Positions 9,951 through 18,168 of a DNA stretch of 64,000 nt are shown here, piece after piece (position 1 is the stretch's first letter; the number at the start of each line of letters is the position of its first letter). The notes under the pieces are model-generated. The model was not told the DNA's origin. It searched no databases and was given only the letters and a program-made list of their open reading frames with translations. Position numbers and translations under genes: made by a program. The DNA comes from Actinomycetota bacterium. Lineage in GTDB: Bacteria; Actinomycetota; CADDZG01; JAHWKV01; JAOPZY01. The stretch spans positions 1 to 64,000 of the forward strand of contig DASTWV010000053.1 of assembly GCA_035765775.1 (NCBI GenBank), given 5' to 3'.

Positions 9951-10442
9951 ATGAGCGCTACTGATGAGGCTCTTAGGAACAATGAGACATATGCAGTCTC
10001 CTTCGACCGGGGGGGCCTGCCGATGCCGCCCGCCAAACACCTCGCAGTCCTGGCTTGCATGGACGCGCGGCTCCATGTGAGCAGGCTCCTGGGACTGGAC
10101 ATCGGTGATGCCCACATCATTCGTAACGCGGGGGGCGTGGCGACCGACGATGCCATCCGCTCCCTGGTGATCTCGCAACGGCTGCTCGGGACGACAGAGA
10201 TCGTCCTCATTCATCACACCGACTGCGGCATGCTTACCTTCACCGACGACGCCGTGAAGCGCCAGATCCAAGACGACGTGGGAATCAAGCCCGAATTCGC
10301 GATGGAGGCCTTCCCGGACCTCGACGAGGACGTGCGCCAGTCGATCAAGCGGATCAAGGCCAGTCCATTCATTCCTCATAAGGACAACATCCGAGGCTTC
10401 GTGTACTCGATAGAAACGGGCAAGCTGCGCGAGGTGACCTGA
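9951..10442 (+). CDS. Beta-class carbonic anhydrase
   Basis: A 163-residue enzyme interconverting CO2 and bicarbonate, presumably cytosolic. Zinc ligands and the Asp-Arg dyad are visible: CMDAR near residues 36-40 and HHTDC near residues 88-92, with NAGG and the RSL turn between them. The length fits the short type II beta class (about 160-170 aa). GGAGG lies 4-8 bases before the ATG. It lies just outside the integrated element, so it belongs to the host chromosome flank. Confidence 0.93.
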   Translation: MSATDEALRNNETYAVSFDRGGLPMPPAKHLAVLACMDARLHVSRLLGLDIGDAHIIRNAGGVATDDAIRSLVISQRLLGTTEIVLIHHTDCGMLTFTDDAVKRQIQDDVGIKPEFAMEAFPDLDEDVRQSIKRIKASPFIPHKDNIRGFVYSIETGKLREVT

Positions 10443-10729
10443 GACCCCCGTTTGGTCATCCCTTCACCGGAGGGCGGCGGACGGCGCCGACCAGAACGTC
10501 AATTACCTCCGAGGTCCGACTGGGAGAGGAGTTCGGCGCCGACGATCTATTCGTGGAGTTGGATGGGGCCCGGCAACTGGGCCACGAACTCTCGCAGAGA
10601 AGACTTTGGGCTCTTGGGCGTGGCGGATTTCGCGCGCCTAATGGCGCTTCGAGATCCGGTCAATTGGGCCAAGTGCTGACACCTCATCAACGCCCCGATC
10701 GTTGACACATCTTTAGACATGTCTGCACT

Positions 10730-10773
10730 GTGGGCGCACGAGGATTTGAACCTCGGACCTCTTCCGTGTCAAG
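10730..10773. repeat. attL: 44 bp copy of the tRNA-Val 3' half
   Basis: Exact copy of 23947-23990. It covers the acceptor 3' strand, T arm, variable loop and 3' side of the anticodon arm of tRNA-Val(GAC). The match stops abruptly at 10773, where the rest of the tRNA is missing. This is the signature of site-specific integration by a tyrosine recombinase. Confidence 0.93.
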
Positions 10774-11026
10774 TAAATGCGGGGTGATTTCGGCCTAGGC
10801 GGTTGGCCTGGGGAAACGTCGGAAACGCTTGTGCAGTAAGGAGAACGGCGTTCCCCCACGTCCCCCGAGGATTCCTTGTGATCCCAGCTGGTTTGCGCCC
10901 TTTTTGCGCCCCGCAACCAGAGTCTCGGGCGATCAGACGGGTCTGATTGGAACCCGACCGTCACCGAAACCGCCCGTGGAGCAGAAGACGCCAGCCAAGT
11001 CCCAGGCCTCGTACCGAGGGGGTAGG
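10774..11026. other. Left-end non-coding segment of the element with possible arm-type site
   Basis: No convincing gene. Bases 10882-10913 (TCCCAGCTGG followed by two GCGCC blocks separated by a T-run) are nearly repeated at 23841-23873 by the right end, in the same orientation. The two copies lie 108 and 73 bp from the att cores. They could be arm-type integrase binding sites. Confidence 0.45.
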
Positions 11027-11560
11027 CTAGCCGAGCAACTTTGCTTTCTGAGCGACGAACTCGTCTTCAGTCAAAATGCCTTGGTCTCGAAGACGAGCCA
11101 GTTTGACAAGCTCATCTGCGACGGAACCTTGAGAAGTGCCTGCGGCTTGGGGGGGAATGGCTTGGCGTCTGTCGGGTTGCTGACCTGGTTGGTGGGATAG
11201 AGCCATACGGTCCCGGATCAGCTGGGAGACGCGCTCAACATCCGTTTTCTCGACTTGGGACAGGTCGGCGCTGTCCCCAGATGCCCGAAGGCTCAAGTGA
11301 CCGAAGGCCATGCCCTTCTTGTGATCCACGCCAGTCAGGAGGCCATATGCGTAGTCTTGGACGTCATACCCTCCAACCTTCTTAGAGAAGATGACCACAC
11401 GCCTATCCGTTACAAGGACAGTAGCCCGCCGACGCGTGTTTTGCCCAAAGCGCCGCACTTCTGCTAAGCCGCTCGTGGCGTCCACCACTTGCTCGCCTGG
11501 CATGAGCACGGGGGCGGCGTCCTTCTGCATCTGTTCTCTTTTCTTGTCGGACAGTGGCAT
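11027..11560 (-). CDS. PH-like (bPH) domain protein with C-terminal SHOCT
   Basis: A 177-residue protein. Residues about 20-115 form a bacterial PH-like domain (ATVLVTDRRVVIFSKK is the typical strand pair), and the last 32 residues are a SHOCT motif (LVKLARLRDQGILTEDEFVAQK). A Pro/Gln-rich linker separates them. SHOCT is an oligomerisation or anchoring motif frequent in prophage and plasmid cargo. No membrane segment is seen. It is the first cargo gene after attL and reads towards it. Function unknown. Confidence 0.8.
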   Translation of the reverse strand: MPLSDKKREQMQKDAAPVLMPGEQVVDATSGLAEVRRFGQNTRRRATVLVTDRRVVIFSKKVGGYDVQDYAYGLLTGVDHKKGMAFGHLSLRASGDSADLSQVEKTDVERVSQLIRDRMALSHQPGQQPDRRQAIPPQAAGTSQGSVADELVKLARLRDQGILTEDEFVAQKAKLLG

Positions 11561-11739
11561 TTTCGTTGCTCCATGACTCCAAGGGAAATGATACGATACT
11601 ACGTATCCTTGTAAGCGACACCACGTTGCCGAGTGACGCTACCCAAGCGCAGCCCTTGCACGTTCGTGCCGAGCGCTCAGAGGTCCCGTGCCTACAGGAG
11701 GCGATTGACCTCATTCCCAAACACACGTACGGAAGGTCC

Positions 11740-11767
11740 TTGACGACCGGGCGGTAGACACTATGAT
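11740..11767 (+). promoter_or_regulatory. Sigma-70-like promoter of the orphan gene
   Basis: TTGACG (11740-11745), 16 bp spacer, TATGAT (11762-11767). Transcription would start about 11774, giving a 75-nt leader to the GTG at 11850. This is among the best promoter matches in the window. Confidence 0.65.
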
Positions 11768-11775
11768 GCTCACAT

Positions 11776-11823
11776 CCCATATATAGGGTCCCATGCTTGG
11801 GTTACCACCATATATGGTTACCC
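11776..11823. promoter_or_regulatory. Palindromic operator candidate
   Basis: Just downstream of the promoter lies CCC-ATATATA-GGG (11776-11788) and then a perfect 12-bp palindrome ACCATATATGGT (11807-11818), embedded in GGGTTACC...GGTTACCC (799-806 and 816-823 of the same kilobase). In this GC-rich setting the two AT cores flanked by G/C triplets stand out as regulator binding sites. Confidence 0.45.
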
Positions 11824-11849
11824 GGGCAGCAGCAGGAGGAGAGAGAGAC

Positions 11850-12497
11850 GTGAACGATCTCAAGATCTCATTGACGCACTTTACAGACTTCGTCACGAGC
11901 ACACCATCGGGTCGCGTTCAAGCTGTGCGAGATGCCATTCGTCTCCGAGATTCCATCGATGCTAACCGCAGGTCCTTTGATGGAAAGGGGTTCAACCCGG
12001 ACTTCTACAAGCCCATGAAGCTCTATTTATCCAAAGCTGTCCAGGGGGCACCGCTCGAGACCATCGAGTCTCTACTGTTCGCAGACCCGAGGAAACAGGC
12101 GGCTTTCCGCCTCTGCGCGGACGGCTTCCATAAGTTCCTGGCCCAACAGAAGGTTACGTGGCGAGGACCGGGAAGAAAGTGGGAATGGTCTTCGGGCCAA
12201 CTGACTGTCTCCGTCAACCCTGAGATCGCGCTTAGGATTGATGGAAACAATTGGCTACTGAAGCTATATTTCAAGGAGCGGAACCTGACCAAGCTTCCCC
12301 ATCGCACAAAGGCAGATCTTATCCTGCACCTTCTCACGGCCGGTAGTGAGGAGGACGAAACTGTCGGCGTGCTTGACCTCCGGCGTGGCGCCATCCTCGC
12401 GTTGGGTAAACCTGTGCGGGATTGTGAACTCCTACTACGTGGTGAAGCGGTTAGCTACTTGGAAATCTGGAAGGGACTTAAGGCAGCTGCCGCATAG
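11850..12497 (+). CDS. Orphan cargo protein
   Basis: A 215-residue soluble protein I do not recognise. The start is GTG 11850, a few bases after AGGAGGAGAG; an upstream in-frame ATG at 11793 lacks a binding site and would lie inside the operator. It is predicted mixed alpha/beta with an Arg/Lys-rich surface (KVTWRGPGRKWEW, LYFKERNLTKLPHRTKADL). Codon use is poorer in GC than in the chromosomal genes. It converges on the membrane gene ending at 12553. Its own promoter and operator suggest independent regulation. Confidence 0.7.
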   Translation: MNDLKISLTHFTDFVTSTPSGRVQAVRDAIRLRDSIDANRRSFDGKGFNPDFYKPMKLYLSKAVQGAPLETIESLLFADPRKQAAFRLCADGFHKFLAQQKVTWRGPGRKWEWSSGQLTVSVNPEIALRIDGNNWLLKLYFKERNLTKLPHRTKADLILHLLTAGSEEDETVGVLDLRRGAILALGKPVRDCELLLRGEAVSYLEIWKGLKAAAA

Positions 12498-12552
12498 GAC
12501 TCCTGTCCTATTGCCCATTCTTTCCAGACCATTCCTTGGCACCCATCCCCGT

Positions 12553-13155
12553 TCAATCATCGGGATCGTGCCGCTGAATATGCTGCACATAAACGTTCCC
12601 GACTTGCGAAAGCGTGATTACGGTTATCAAGAACTGGAGGAGCGCATAGATCGTGGCTGCCACGGTCAGGCCCACGATGAATCGATGATAAACGGAGGAT
12701 TCGGCACCGATCAAAGGGGCGTCGGGTCGCAACAGAGGCAGCGCTAAGAGAGATAGGACAATCACAAGCCAGTGGGTTACCGCTGTCCACGAGAACACGA
12801 ACAAAAGGTCTGAAAAGGCAGTGCGGGAGGGCGGCTTACCGTTCTCGGGAGTAGCAAGCTCAGTAGCGAAGGCAGCATCCGGCAGGGTGATGGCAATAGT
12901 CAGACCCGCCAGGCAGAACCCAAACGCGATCGCCGCGTAAGTGATGATGGCGCTGTCAACTTGCCCAGCCTGAAGCCTGTGGAGCGGCGAATCCCCTCCG
13001 ATGCCAGCGAGTCCAGCCCCCACTGCCAAGGCCACCCAGAACTCCGCCCCCTTGACGACTTCAGCCAGGCGCGGTCTGACCTCGTCAGCGCCGTACTGGC
13101 GATAGGCTTTGAGGAACCTACGCTTCTTCAGCTGGGGCCTCCGCCAATCTTTCAT
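12553..13155 (-). CDS. Four-TM membrane protein, partner of the upstream gene
   Basis: A 200-residue integral membrane protein with hydrophobic spans at about residues 37-55, 69-90, 115-143 and 158-185. The N-terminus is basic (MKDWRRPQLKKRRFLK). Its ATG lies 38 nt inside the 3' end of the preceding gene and has no clear Shine-Dalgarno, so translation is probably coupled. Family not recognised. A soluble protein paired with a small four-span protein on a mobile element resembles two-gene phage-defence layouts such as Kiwa (KwaA/KwaB), but I see no sequence motif proving that. Confidence 0.72.
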   Translation of the reverse strand: MKDWRRPQLKKRRFLKAYRQYGADEVRPRLAEVVKGAEFWVALAVGAGLAGIGGDSPLHRLQAGQVDSAIITYAAIAFGFCLAGLTIAITLPDAAFATELATPENGKPPSRTAFSDLLFVFSWTAVTHWLVIVLSLLALPLLRPDAPLIGAESSVYHRFIVGLTVAATIYALLQFLITVITLSQVGNVYVQHIQRHDPDD

Positions 13156-14008
13156 TTAGATATTCTGCCAGTTTGTCGTCGATATCCTCGTCTTCGACGT
13201 GCCCTTCATTTGTCAGCTTCACAGGCGTTCTTTGATGCTCCGTGTGATCCCGTAAGGAAACCGACGTGGGCGATGACTCCCCGGGCTTAACGCCCGTCAG
13301 GAGCGCGCTTTTCACGCCCGCGAACCTTTGACCAAGTACACCCTTGATCAACTGGATCACGCCGTTGTTCCGGCTAAGACTTGCGTTTCGTTTTGCCGTC
13401 GCCTCGATTGCAACAGTCCGCGCATCTGAGTCAGATGCGATTTCGGTTAGGCGATTATAGTGGTCCGTCCAGTCGAGGTTTGGCCGTACTATACGTATTC
13501 TGGCGAGCTGAATACGTTCAAACAGTTCGATAGCCTCTAGGAAGCGCATATCTACCACGGGAGTCAAAGCAAATGTGGCAGAGGCATAAGCAGGAAGTGT
13601 CTGAGCGGACCGCTCAACGACATCCGCTATATCGACCGCCTTGGCTCCACGATGATTGTACTCCACGATTGCAATTCGTCCGGAAATATCAATGAGAGCG
13701 TGAGTCTTTGTGGCAACGATTTCACCCCGATCCAATTGTTGGATACGCTCACTGGCATCTGTGGTGTTGAAGATTAGAGGGTTCTGACCTCTGCTTCCCT
13801 CGTAGGCTGCGAGACGGACCCTCGCATCATCTTCATCCACCTCTAGGTGCGGTATTGCGACTATACGGTCCTCAGTGACTAGAATCCGTGAATCGCCCGG
13901 AACTAAGCTGACTTGTTGAAAGAAGGACAAGTAGTCAAACGGAGCATCACCGAGATGACCGTGCATCTCGAAGACCTCTAGTTTCCGTCTAGTGTAACGT
14001 TGAGCCAA
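13118..14008 (-). CDS. Unrecognised soluble protein of the lower-GC cargo module
   Basis: A 296-residue protein beginning at TTG 14008 after a strong GAGGAGG. Four beta-rich stretches in the first 140 residues (RILVTEDRIVAIPHLEV, HALIDISGRIAIVEYN) are followed by a helical half and an acidic tail (VEDEDIDDKLAEYLNERLAEAPAEEA begins near residue 270). No catalytic motif was found. It is the first gene of a two-gene unit with the overlapping four-TM protein. AT content is clearly higher than in the genes beyond 14.3 kb, which points to a separate origin. Confidence 0.72.
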   Translation of the reverse strand: MAQRYTRRKLEVFEMHGHLGDAPFDYLSFFQQVSLVPGDSRILVTEDRIVAIPHLEVDEDDARVRLAAYEGSRGQNPLIFNTTDASERIQQLDRGEIVATKTHALIDISGRIAIVEYNHRGAKAVDIADVVERSAQTLPAYASATFALTPVVDMRFLEAIELFERIQLARIRIVRPNLDWTDHYNRLTEIASDSDARTVAIEATAKRNASLSRNNGVIQLIKGVLGQRFAGVKSALLTGVKPGESSPTSVSLRDHTEHQRTPVKLTNEGHVEDEDIDDKLAEYLNERLAEAPAEEA

Positions 14009-14194
14009 TTGTGCCTCCTCCGTCGCCGATACGCTCTCGGACTGTTATCTTATGAGAGGATACTTGGCCGAGGAGGTAGATTGAAGGATTGTGAGGGGTC
14101 CTTCTATCGTCTGACCGGCAGATTGAAGCAGAACAGCGTCGGCCCCAAAGCCGCGTGCCGGTGCACAGGGCGCCCCGATTGGTAGCTCCGAGGA

Positions 14195-14239
14195 CGGGCC
14201 GAAGGCCCGCCCGCAGGAGCGTGCCGGCCGGAGGCCGGC
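14195..14239. terminator. Two adjacent GC hairpins
   Basis: CGGGCC-gaa-GGCCCG (14195-14209) and GCCGGCC-gga-GGCCGGC (14223-14239). No U-run follows on either strand, so this is a possible factor-dependent terminator or a boundary structure. The surrounding gap 14009-14321 holds no gene and marks the change from the AT-richer module back to GC-rich DNA. Confidence 0.4.
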
Positions 14240-14321
14240 CTTGATGCTATGTACAGGAAATCGGCACAGCTAGCCTGGGGGCCAGGGCCGTTTCGGGGAC
14301 TGCTGACGACCGCACCCCGGG

Positions 14322-14507
14322 TCAGGAACGCTCCAGCACGTCGACGAGCTCATCCAGGGCGTCAAGGGCGGCATCGAGGTGGGTAACAACCTCCTCCCGG
14401 CGCTGGCCGATCTCCTGGGTGTGCAGATCGAGGATCGATCGGATCTCCAGCGTCAACGACTGTGCAGCGCTTGCCAGGGGGACGACAACCGATGTGATGC
14501 GGGCCAT
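14322..14507 (-). CDS. Small helical protein
   Basis: A 61-residue protein, almost entirely predicted helix with heptad-like spacing of L, I and V (SLTLEIRSILDLHTQEI, ALDALDELVDVLE). A good ribosome-binding site (GGAGAGGAGAG) precedes ATG 14507. It could be a small coiled-coil accessory protein. No family assigned. Confidence 0.55.
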   Translation of the reverse strand: MARITSVVVPLASAAQSLTLEIRSILDLHTQEIGQRREEVVTHLDAALDALDELVDVLERS

Positions 14508-14630
14508 GGGCTCTCTCCTCTCCGCTCAACGGACGTCGGGGAGGTCCTTGGCCTTGCTCAGACCTACCCCATCATTTCGTAGGCGCCACAAAAAGCGGAG
14601 GATCTGGGCGGTCAAGGGTGACCGCAGGTC

Positions 14631-15122
14631 ATGGCGAAGCCACGGGAGGACCGGAGCGCAGTGAGGACCGGACCGCCCTTGAGGGCCCAGAGCCCGGAGC
14701 GGACAATTGGGCTCGGAGAGATGGGGCTAAAGCTTGGAGGTGGGGGTTTGGGCTTCTGCTACTACCGGAACTACGTACATCGATACGTGATGATCCATCG
14801 CGATGAGTGCGGATGGGCGAGGGGAGGCGAGGGCTCCCATGGTCTATTGCCCGCAGAGTCAGACGTGGGCCTTTGGGAGGCGGGCTTCGACAGCTATCAG
14901 GACGCCTATGAAAGCGCCAAAGCGGCCGTAAAGGGCTACGATTGGGGTGGTGAAATAGCGGAGCCCCTCGATCGGGCGGAGATTCGGGACTGCAAGCACT
15001 GCGGGCCGGGCGGGGGCGTGAAGGGGCTCGTGGTGTCACAGAAGCGGTGCGCTTTGTGCTCCTTGACCAAGTCGGTATCGGCCTTCACACCGGGAGCGGA
15101 GGTGTGCAAAGACTGCTCCTAG
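14631..15122 (+). CDS. Conserved actinobacterial hypothetical with C-terminal CxxC motifs
   Basis: Up to 163 residues; an internal ATG at 14721 is an equally likely start (132 aa). The pattern MIHRDECGW near the start, W...GFDSYQDAYESAKAA in the middle and CKHCG afterwards matches a small hypothetical family seen often in actinobacteria, whose members combine a beta-hairpin with a metal-binding C-terminus. The extra CALC and CKDC pairs at the end suggest a second zinc site. Role unknown. Confidence 0.6.
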   Translation: MAKPREDRSAVRTGPPLRAQSPERTIGLGEMGLKLGGGGLGFCYYRNYVHRYVMIHRDECGWARGGEGSHGLLPAESDVGLWEAGFDSYQDAYESAKAAVKGYDWGGEIAEPLDRAEIRDCKHCGPGGGVKGLVVSQKRCALCSLTKSVSAFTPGAEVCKDCS

Positions 15123-15220
15123 AGTGTTTCTTCGGGAGCACCCGGCCGAGAACTACGGCCGCCTGAGATCTGGGGGGCGTGAAGACCGCTGAGCTGGATC
15201 AGATGGAGCGAAGTTAGGGT

Positions 15221-15909
15221 ATGTCGGTGACGCTTGGTGGCAGGCAAGAAGTTCCAGCGATTCAGGCCGTCGTCTTCGACGTCGGCGAGACCGTCGTGGA
15301 CGAAACCAGTTAGTACGGCGCCTGGGCCGACTGGCTAGGCGTTCCCCGGCACACGTTCTCGGCCGTGATGGGCGCCGTCATCGCTCGGGGCGGCGATTAC
15401 CGGGAGGCCTTTGGGCACTTCCGTCCCGGCTTCGACCTGGGCACGGAGCGCAAGCTCCGCCGGGAGGCCGGTCACCCGGAGGGCGTGACGGAGGTGAACC
15501 TGTACCCCGACGCCGGCCGTGACTGTCGGCGCTCAAGGCAATGGGACTGGTGGTAGCCCTGGCGGGGAACCAGACAGCCGAAGTCGGGGCAACCATCCGG
15601 CGACGAGGTCTCCTTGCCGATGCCGTGCTCACGTCCGACGAGCTCGGGGTCGAGAAGCCTTCGCAGCACTTCTTCGCCCGGGTGGTTGAGGAGCTCGGCG
15701 TGCCGGCGGTCGAGACGCTTTACGTCGGCGACCGCTTGGACAACGACATCGAGCCGGCACAGGAGGCGGGCTTGCTCACGGCATTCATCCGGCGTGGCCC
15801 CTGGGGCTTCATACTGCGGGACTCGGTCATCGAGGCGAGATGCCTATTCCGACTGCGGGACCTGGCCGAGCTCCCGCAGCTCGTCCGCCAGCACAACGTC
15901 GCTGGCTAG
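15221..15909 (+). pseudogene. HAD-superfamily hydrolase, broken
   Basis: The plus strand encodes a complete HAD phosphatase in pieces. The first 30 codons include motif I VVFDVGETVVDE and then hit TAG at 15311-15313. The same frame continues with YGAWADWLGVP up to LYPDA near 15512. The reading frame must then shift (between about 15511 and 15523) to give LSALKAMGLVVALAGNQ, motif III region VEKPSQHFF and motif IV YVGDRLDNDIEPA. Two independent lesions make it a pseudogene rather than one base-calling error. It ends against the stop of the XRE regulator. Confidence 0.85.
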
Positions 15910-17213
15910 ATCGCGATCCCGGCGAGAGGGCGGAGACGCTCTTCGAGTGCGCCTGCCAGGGGCGTTGCGGCGAAGGCTGAGCGCAGGGCCGGGAAGCGGT
16001 CACGAGCGGTCGGGTACCAATGCTCCCGGAGGTCCACGACCGCTTGGGTGGCGAGGTCCAGGGCGTGATCGGGATCGGCGTCGGCATGCGCGGTCGCCCG
16101 GTCGATCAGCCACACGGAGCGCTGCTTGACCGCCGATTCCGGCAGCGTTGCGCAGGCCCGCTGCAGGCTTTCGGCGGCCCCCTCGTGGTCCCCGGCGAGA
16201 AGCTGGACGTAGCCCCGGAACCCGTCAAGGCGTGAAGCGTCGAAGAAGTCGAGCCAGAGGGGGTCCACGCCAGGCGAGTCCAATGAGTCCTCGGCCCGGG
16301 ACGCCTCTGAAAGGGCCTCGCCTCTTCGGCCGGTGCGGGCATCGATCTCGGCCCGAACACAGTGCAGCCACGAACGAGTACGAGGACCTGCGAAGCGCTT
16401 GGCCTTGGTATCGGCGGCGTCCAGGGCGGCACCGGTGGCCGCAGGATCGCCGTTGAAGCCGGGCAGGAATGCGAGGTGGGCGAAGACGGCGGCGATCAGG
16501 GGCTGATCGTCGGCCTGCTCGGCAAGCTCCCGGGCGACGGAGAGGCTCTGCCGGGCGGTGTGCGGCTCGACCAGGTCGAAGAACGCCAGCCTGCCGGACA
16601 ACAAGGCGGCGTGGGCGACGGCGCTGGCCAGCTTGGTGCGCTCATCGCCGGCAGCTGTGCGTAGGAGGTCGAGTCCGAGCCGGGCGTGGGCGTTGGTGGC
16701 CTCGAACAGGGACCGGGGCGGCGAGCTCCAGTAGATCGTGCGCTGCATCTCAACCGTTGAGGCGAAGGCGGTGACGATGGCGGGATCGATCCGGGGGGCC
16801 TCGAACATGCGGGACAGGTTGTCGGCAGTCGGAACCGGCACGGCTGATGCAAGCCCCATGAGGGCGGCATTCTTGAGAAAGTCACGTCGGTTCATGTCGT
16901 CTCCGTCGAGGTCGGAGGTGAGGGCGGTGAGCGGCGCAGGGCGTACGCCGAGCTCGGCCTCGGTCCGGCCGTACAGCAGGCACAGAAGGCGCCGGTAGGG
17001 CCTGCGGGGGCGCTTCTGGCCCCGCTCCCACTTCGACACCATCATGGCGTCGATGCCGAGGCGCTCGGCGTGGTGCTCCCAGGCCAGGGCGGCAACGGCC
17101 TCCGCAACTTTCGCCTGGGTCATCCCGAGGCGAAGCCGCTCAGCCTTCAGGGCGAGGTTGGGGCCAGCTCCCGCCGGCTCCGCCACCAGATCGGCGCCTC
17201 GTGCCCGCTCCAC
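15906..17213 (-). CDS. XRE-family regulator with TPR-like C-terminal half
   Basis: About 435 residues from GTG 17213; GTG 17186 is an alternative with GAGG upstream. A long XRE helix-turn-helix (LRLGMTQAKVAEAVAALAW to MVSKWERGQKRP) occupies residues 25-75. A short hinge containing MNRRDFLKNAALMG, a Tat-like RR motif found in this family at this position, leads into an all-helical repeat region. This is a common regulator type in streptomycete-like actinobacteria, often controlling adjacent mobile or secondary-metabolite genes. It is divergent from the element core at 17384, so it is a candidate regulator of replication and transfer. Confidence 0.8.
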   Translation of the reverse strand: MERARGADLVAEPAGAGPNLALKAERLRLGMTQAKVAEAVAALAWEHHAERLGIDAMMVSKWERGQKRPRRPYRRLLCLLYGRTEAELGVRPAPLTALTSDLDGDDMNRRDFLKNAALMGLASAVPVPTADNLSRMFEAPRIDPAIVTAFASTVEMQRTIYWSSPPRSLFEATNAHARLGLDLLRTAAGDERTKLASAVAHAALLSGRLAFFDLVEPHTARQSLSVARELAEQADDQPLIAAVFAHLAFLPGFNGDPAATGAALDAADTKAKRFAGPRTRSWLHCVRAEIDARTGRRGEALSEASRAEDSLDSPGVDPLWLDFFDASRLDGFRGYVQLLAGDHEGAAESLQRACATLPESAVKQRSVWLIDRATAHADADPDHALDLATQAVVDLREHWYPTARDRFPALRSAFAATPLAGALEERLRPLAGIAI

Positions 17214-17383
17214 GGGATCGACTGTAAGCGATGAGGCTGCCAAATGCACTGACGAAGCGAAAGGAATACGAAACGGACTAGCAAAAGGACTAGCACCGGG
17301 CCCTTCTGCAAAACCTCCCCCACCTCGATCCTCGGAGGCAAGCGAGTTCCCGGCGTGGGAGCTCCGGGATCGAGCAGGGACCC

Positions 17384-17731
17384 ATGCGGTTGCCGATCGA
17401 CACATCCGCCTTGCAGTTCGTGTGTTCGCTGCCACCGGAGCCGGTGGTGGAATACGAGAACCGTAACCAGCCCAAGGTTGACCGAGACGGCGAGCCGGTG
17501 TTCTCCATGGAGCTCATCGCCATGGGGGCCAAGGGCAGCCAGATCTTCGGGGTGAAGTTCTCCGGCACGCCGGCAGCGGGCCTCAAGCAGGGCATGCCGG
17601 TGCGGGTTGCAGAACTGGAGGTCTCCGACTGGGCGATCGACGGTCGTCACGGCTTGTCGTTCCGGGCTGGGCGGATCGAGCCGCTGAACGGTCACGCTCC
17701 CGCTCCGGCCAAGAGCGGGGGTGCGTCATGA
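17384..17731 (+). CDS. Conserved AICE protein upstream of the translocase
   Basis: A 115-residue protein beginning MRLPIDTSALQFV, with E-Y-E-N-R and W-x-x-DGRHGLSFRA motifs. Proteins of this pattern are habitually the first gene of actinobacterial integrative-element cores, just before the FtsK-like gene, and are loosely linked to plasmid replication and excision control. Mostly beta by appearance. It overlaps the next gene by 4 bp, so it begins the core operon. Confidence 0.72.
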   Translation: MRLPIDTSALQFVCSLPPEPVVEYENRNQPKVDRDGEPVFSMELIAMGAKGSQIFGVKFSGTPAAGLKQGMPVRVAELEVSDWAIDGRHGLSFRAGRIEPLNGHAPAPAKSGGAS

Positions 17732-18168
17732 CCCGGTTCTGCCTGGGCTGCCACCGGGAGTACCCCGGGGGCGAGGAGGTCGTCTGCCCGCACTGCGGCG
17801 TCGACCTGGTGGCGGCGCCCGAGAGCCTTCATGCGCTGCTGGAACGCTTCGTGTTCACCGGCTGGGCCGAGTGGGACTCGGTGACCTACCTGCTGGCCTC
17901 TCCCCTGCTGGCGGGGAAGTTGGGGCCATTTGTGGATGTCACCGGCTACTCGGTGGACATCGAGGCGCTGGTCGAGGCCTCGGGCGCCTGGAGCCACGCC
18001 GAGCAGCTCTTCGTGGCGCTGGCGGCCGATCTGTGGCGGGCCACGGGCGCGGTGTCGGTCCGGGAGCTGGTCGCCACCCTGGACGACGCCAACTTCGCCC
18101 GGGCGCTGGCGGCCATCGAGATCGCCCGGGGCGCTCGGGTCGGTGCCGGGATCGGGGGTGCGCCATGA
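17728..18168 (+). CDS. Zinc-ribbon protein of the element core
   Basis: A 146-residue protein. An N-terminal zinc ribbon (CLGCHREYPGGEEVVCPHCG, residues 5-24) is followed by a helical domain of about 110 residues. It overlaps the preceding ATGA and overlaps the next reading frame at 18165. Function unknown; small ribbon proteins are common in this position of AICE cores. Confidence 0.68.
   Translation: MTRFCLGCHREYPGGEEVVCPHCGVDLVAAPESLHALLERFVFTGWAEWDSVTYLLASPLLAGKLGPFVDVTGYSVDIEALVEASGAWSHAEQLFVALAADLWRATGAVSVRELVATLDDANFARALAAIEIARGARVGAGIGGAP

Noticed and set aside
10452-10679. Short open frame before attL
   Set aside because: No ribosome-binding site or recognisable motif; it could be a decayed remnant but the evidence is too weak.
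12553-14008. Firm assignment of the gene pair to Kiwa
   Set aside because: Only the layout agrees; I could not find KwaB-type (DUF4868) motifs, and the gene order is reversed.
16860-16910. Tat signal inside the XRE regulator (NRRDFLKNAALMG)
   Set aside because: It follows the DNA-binding domain, so it cannot act as an N-terminal export signal unless there is an internal start; this motif recurs in the family.
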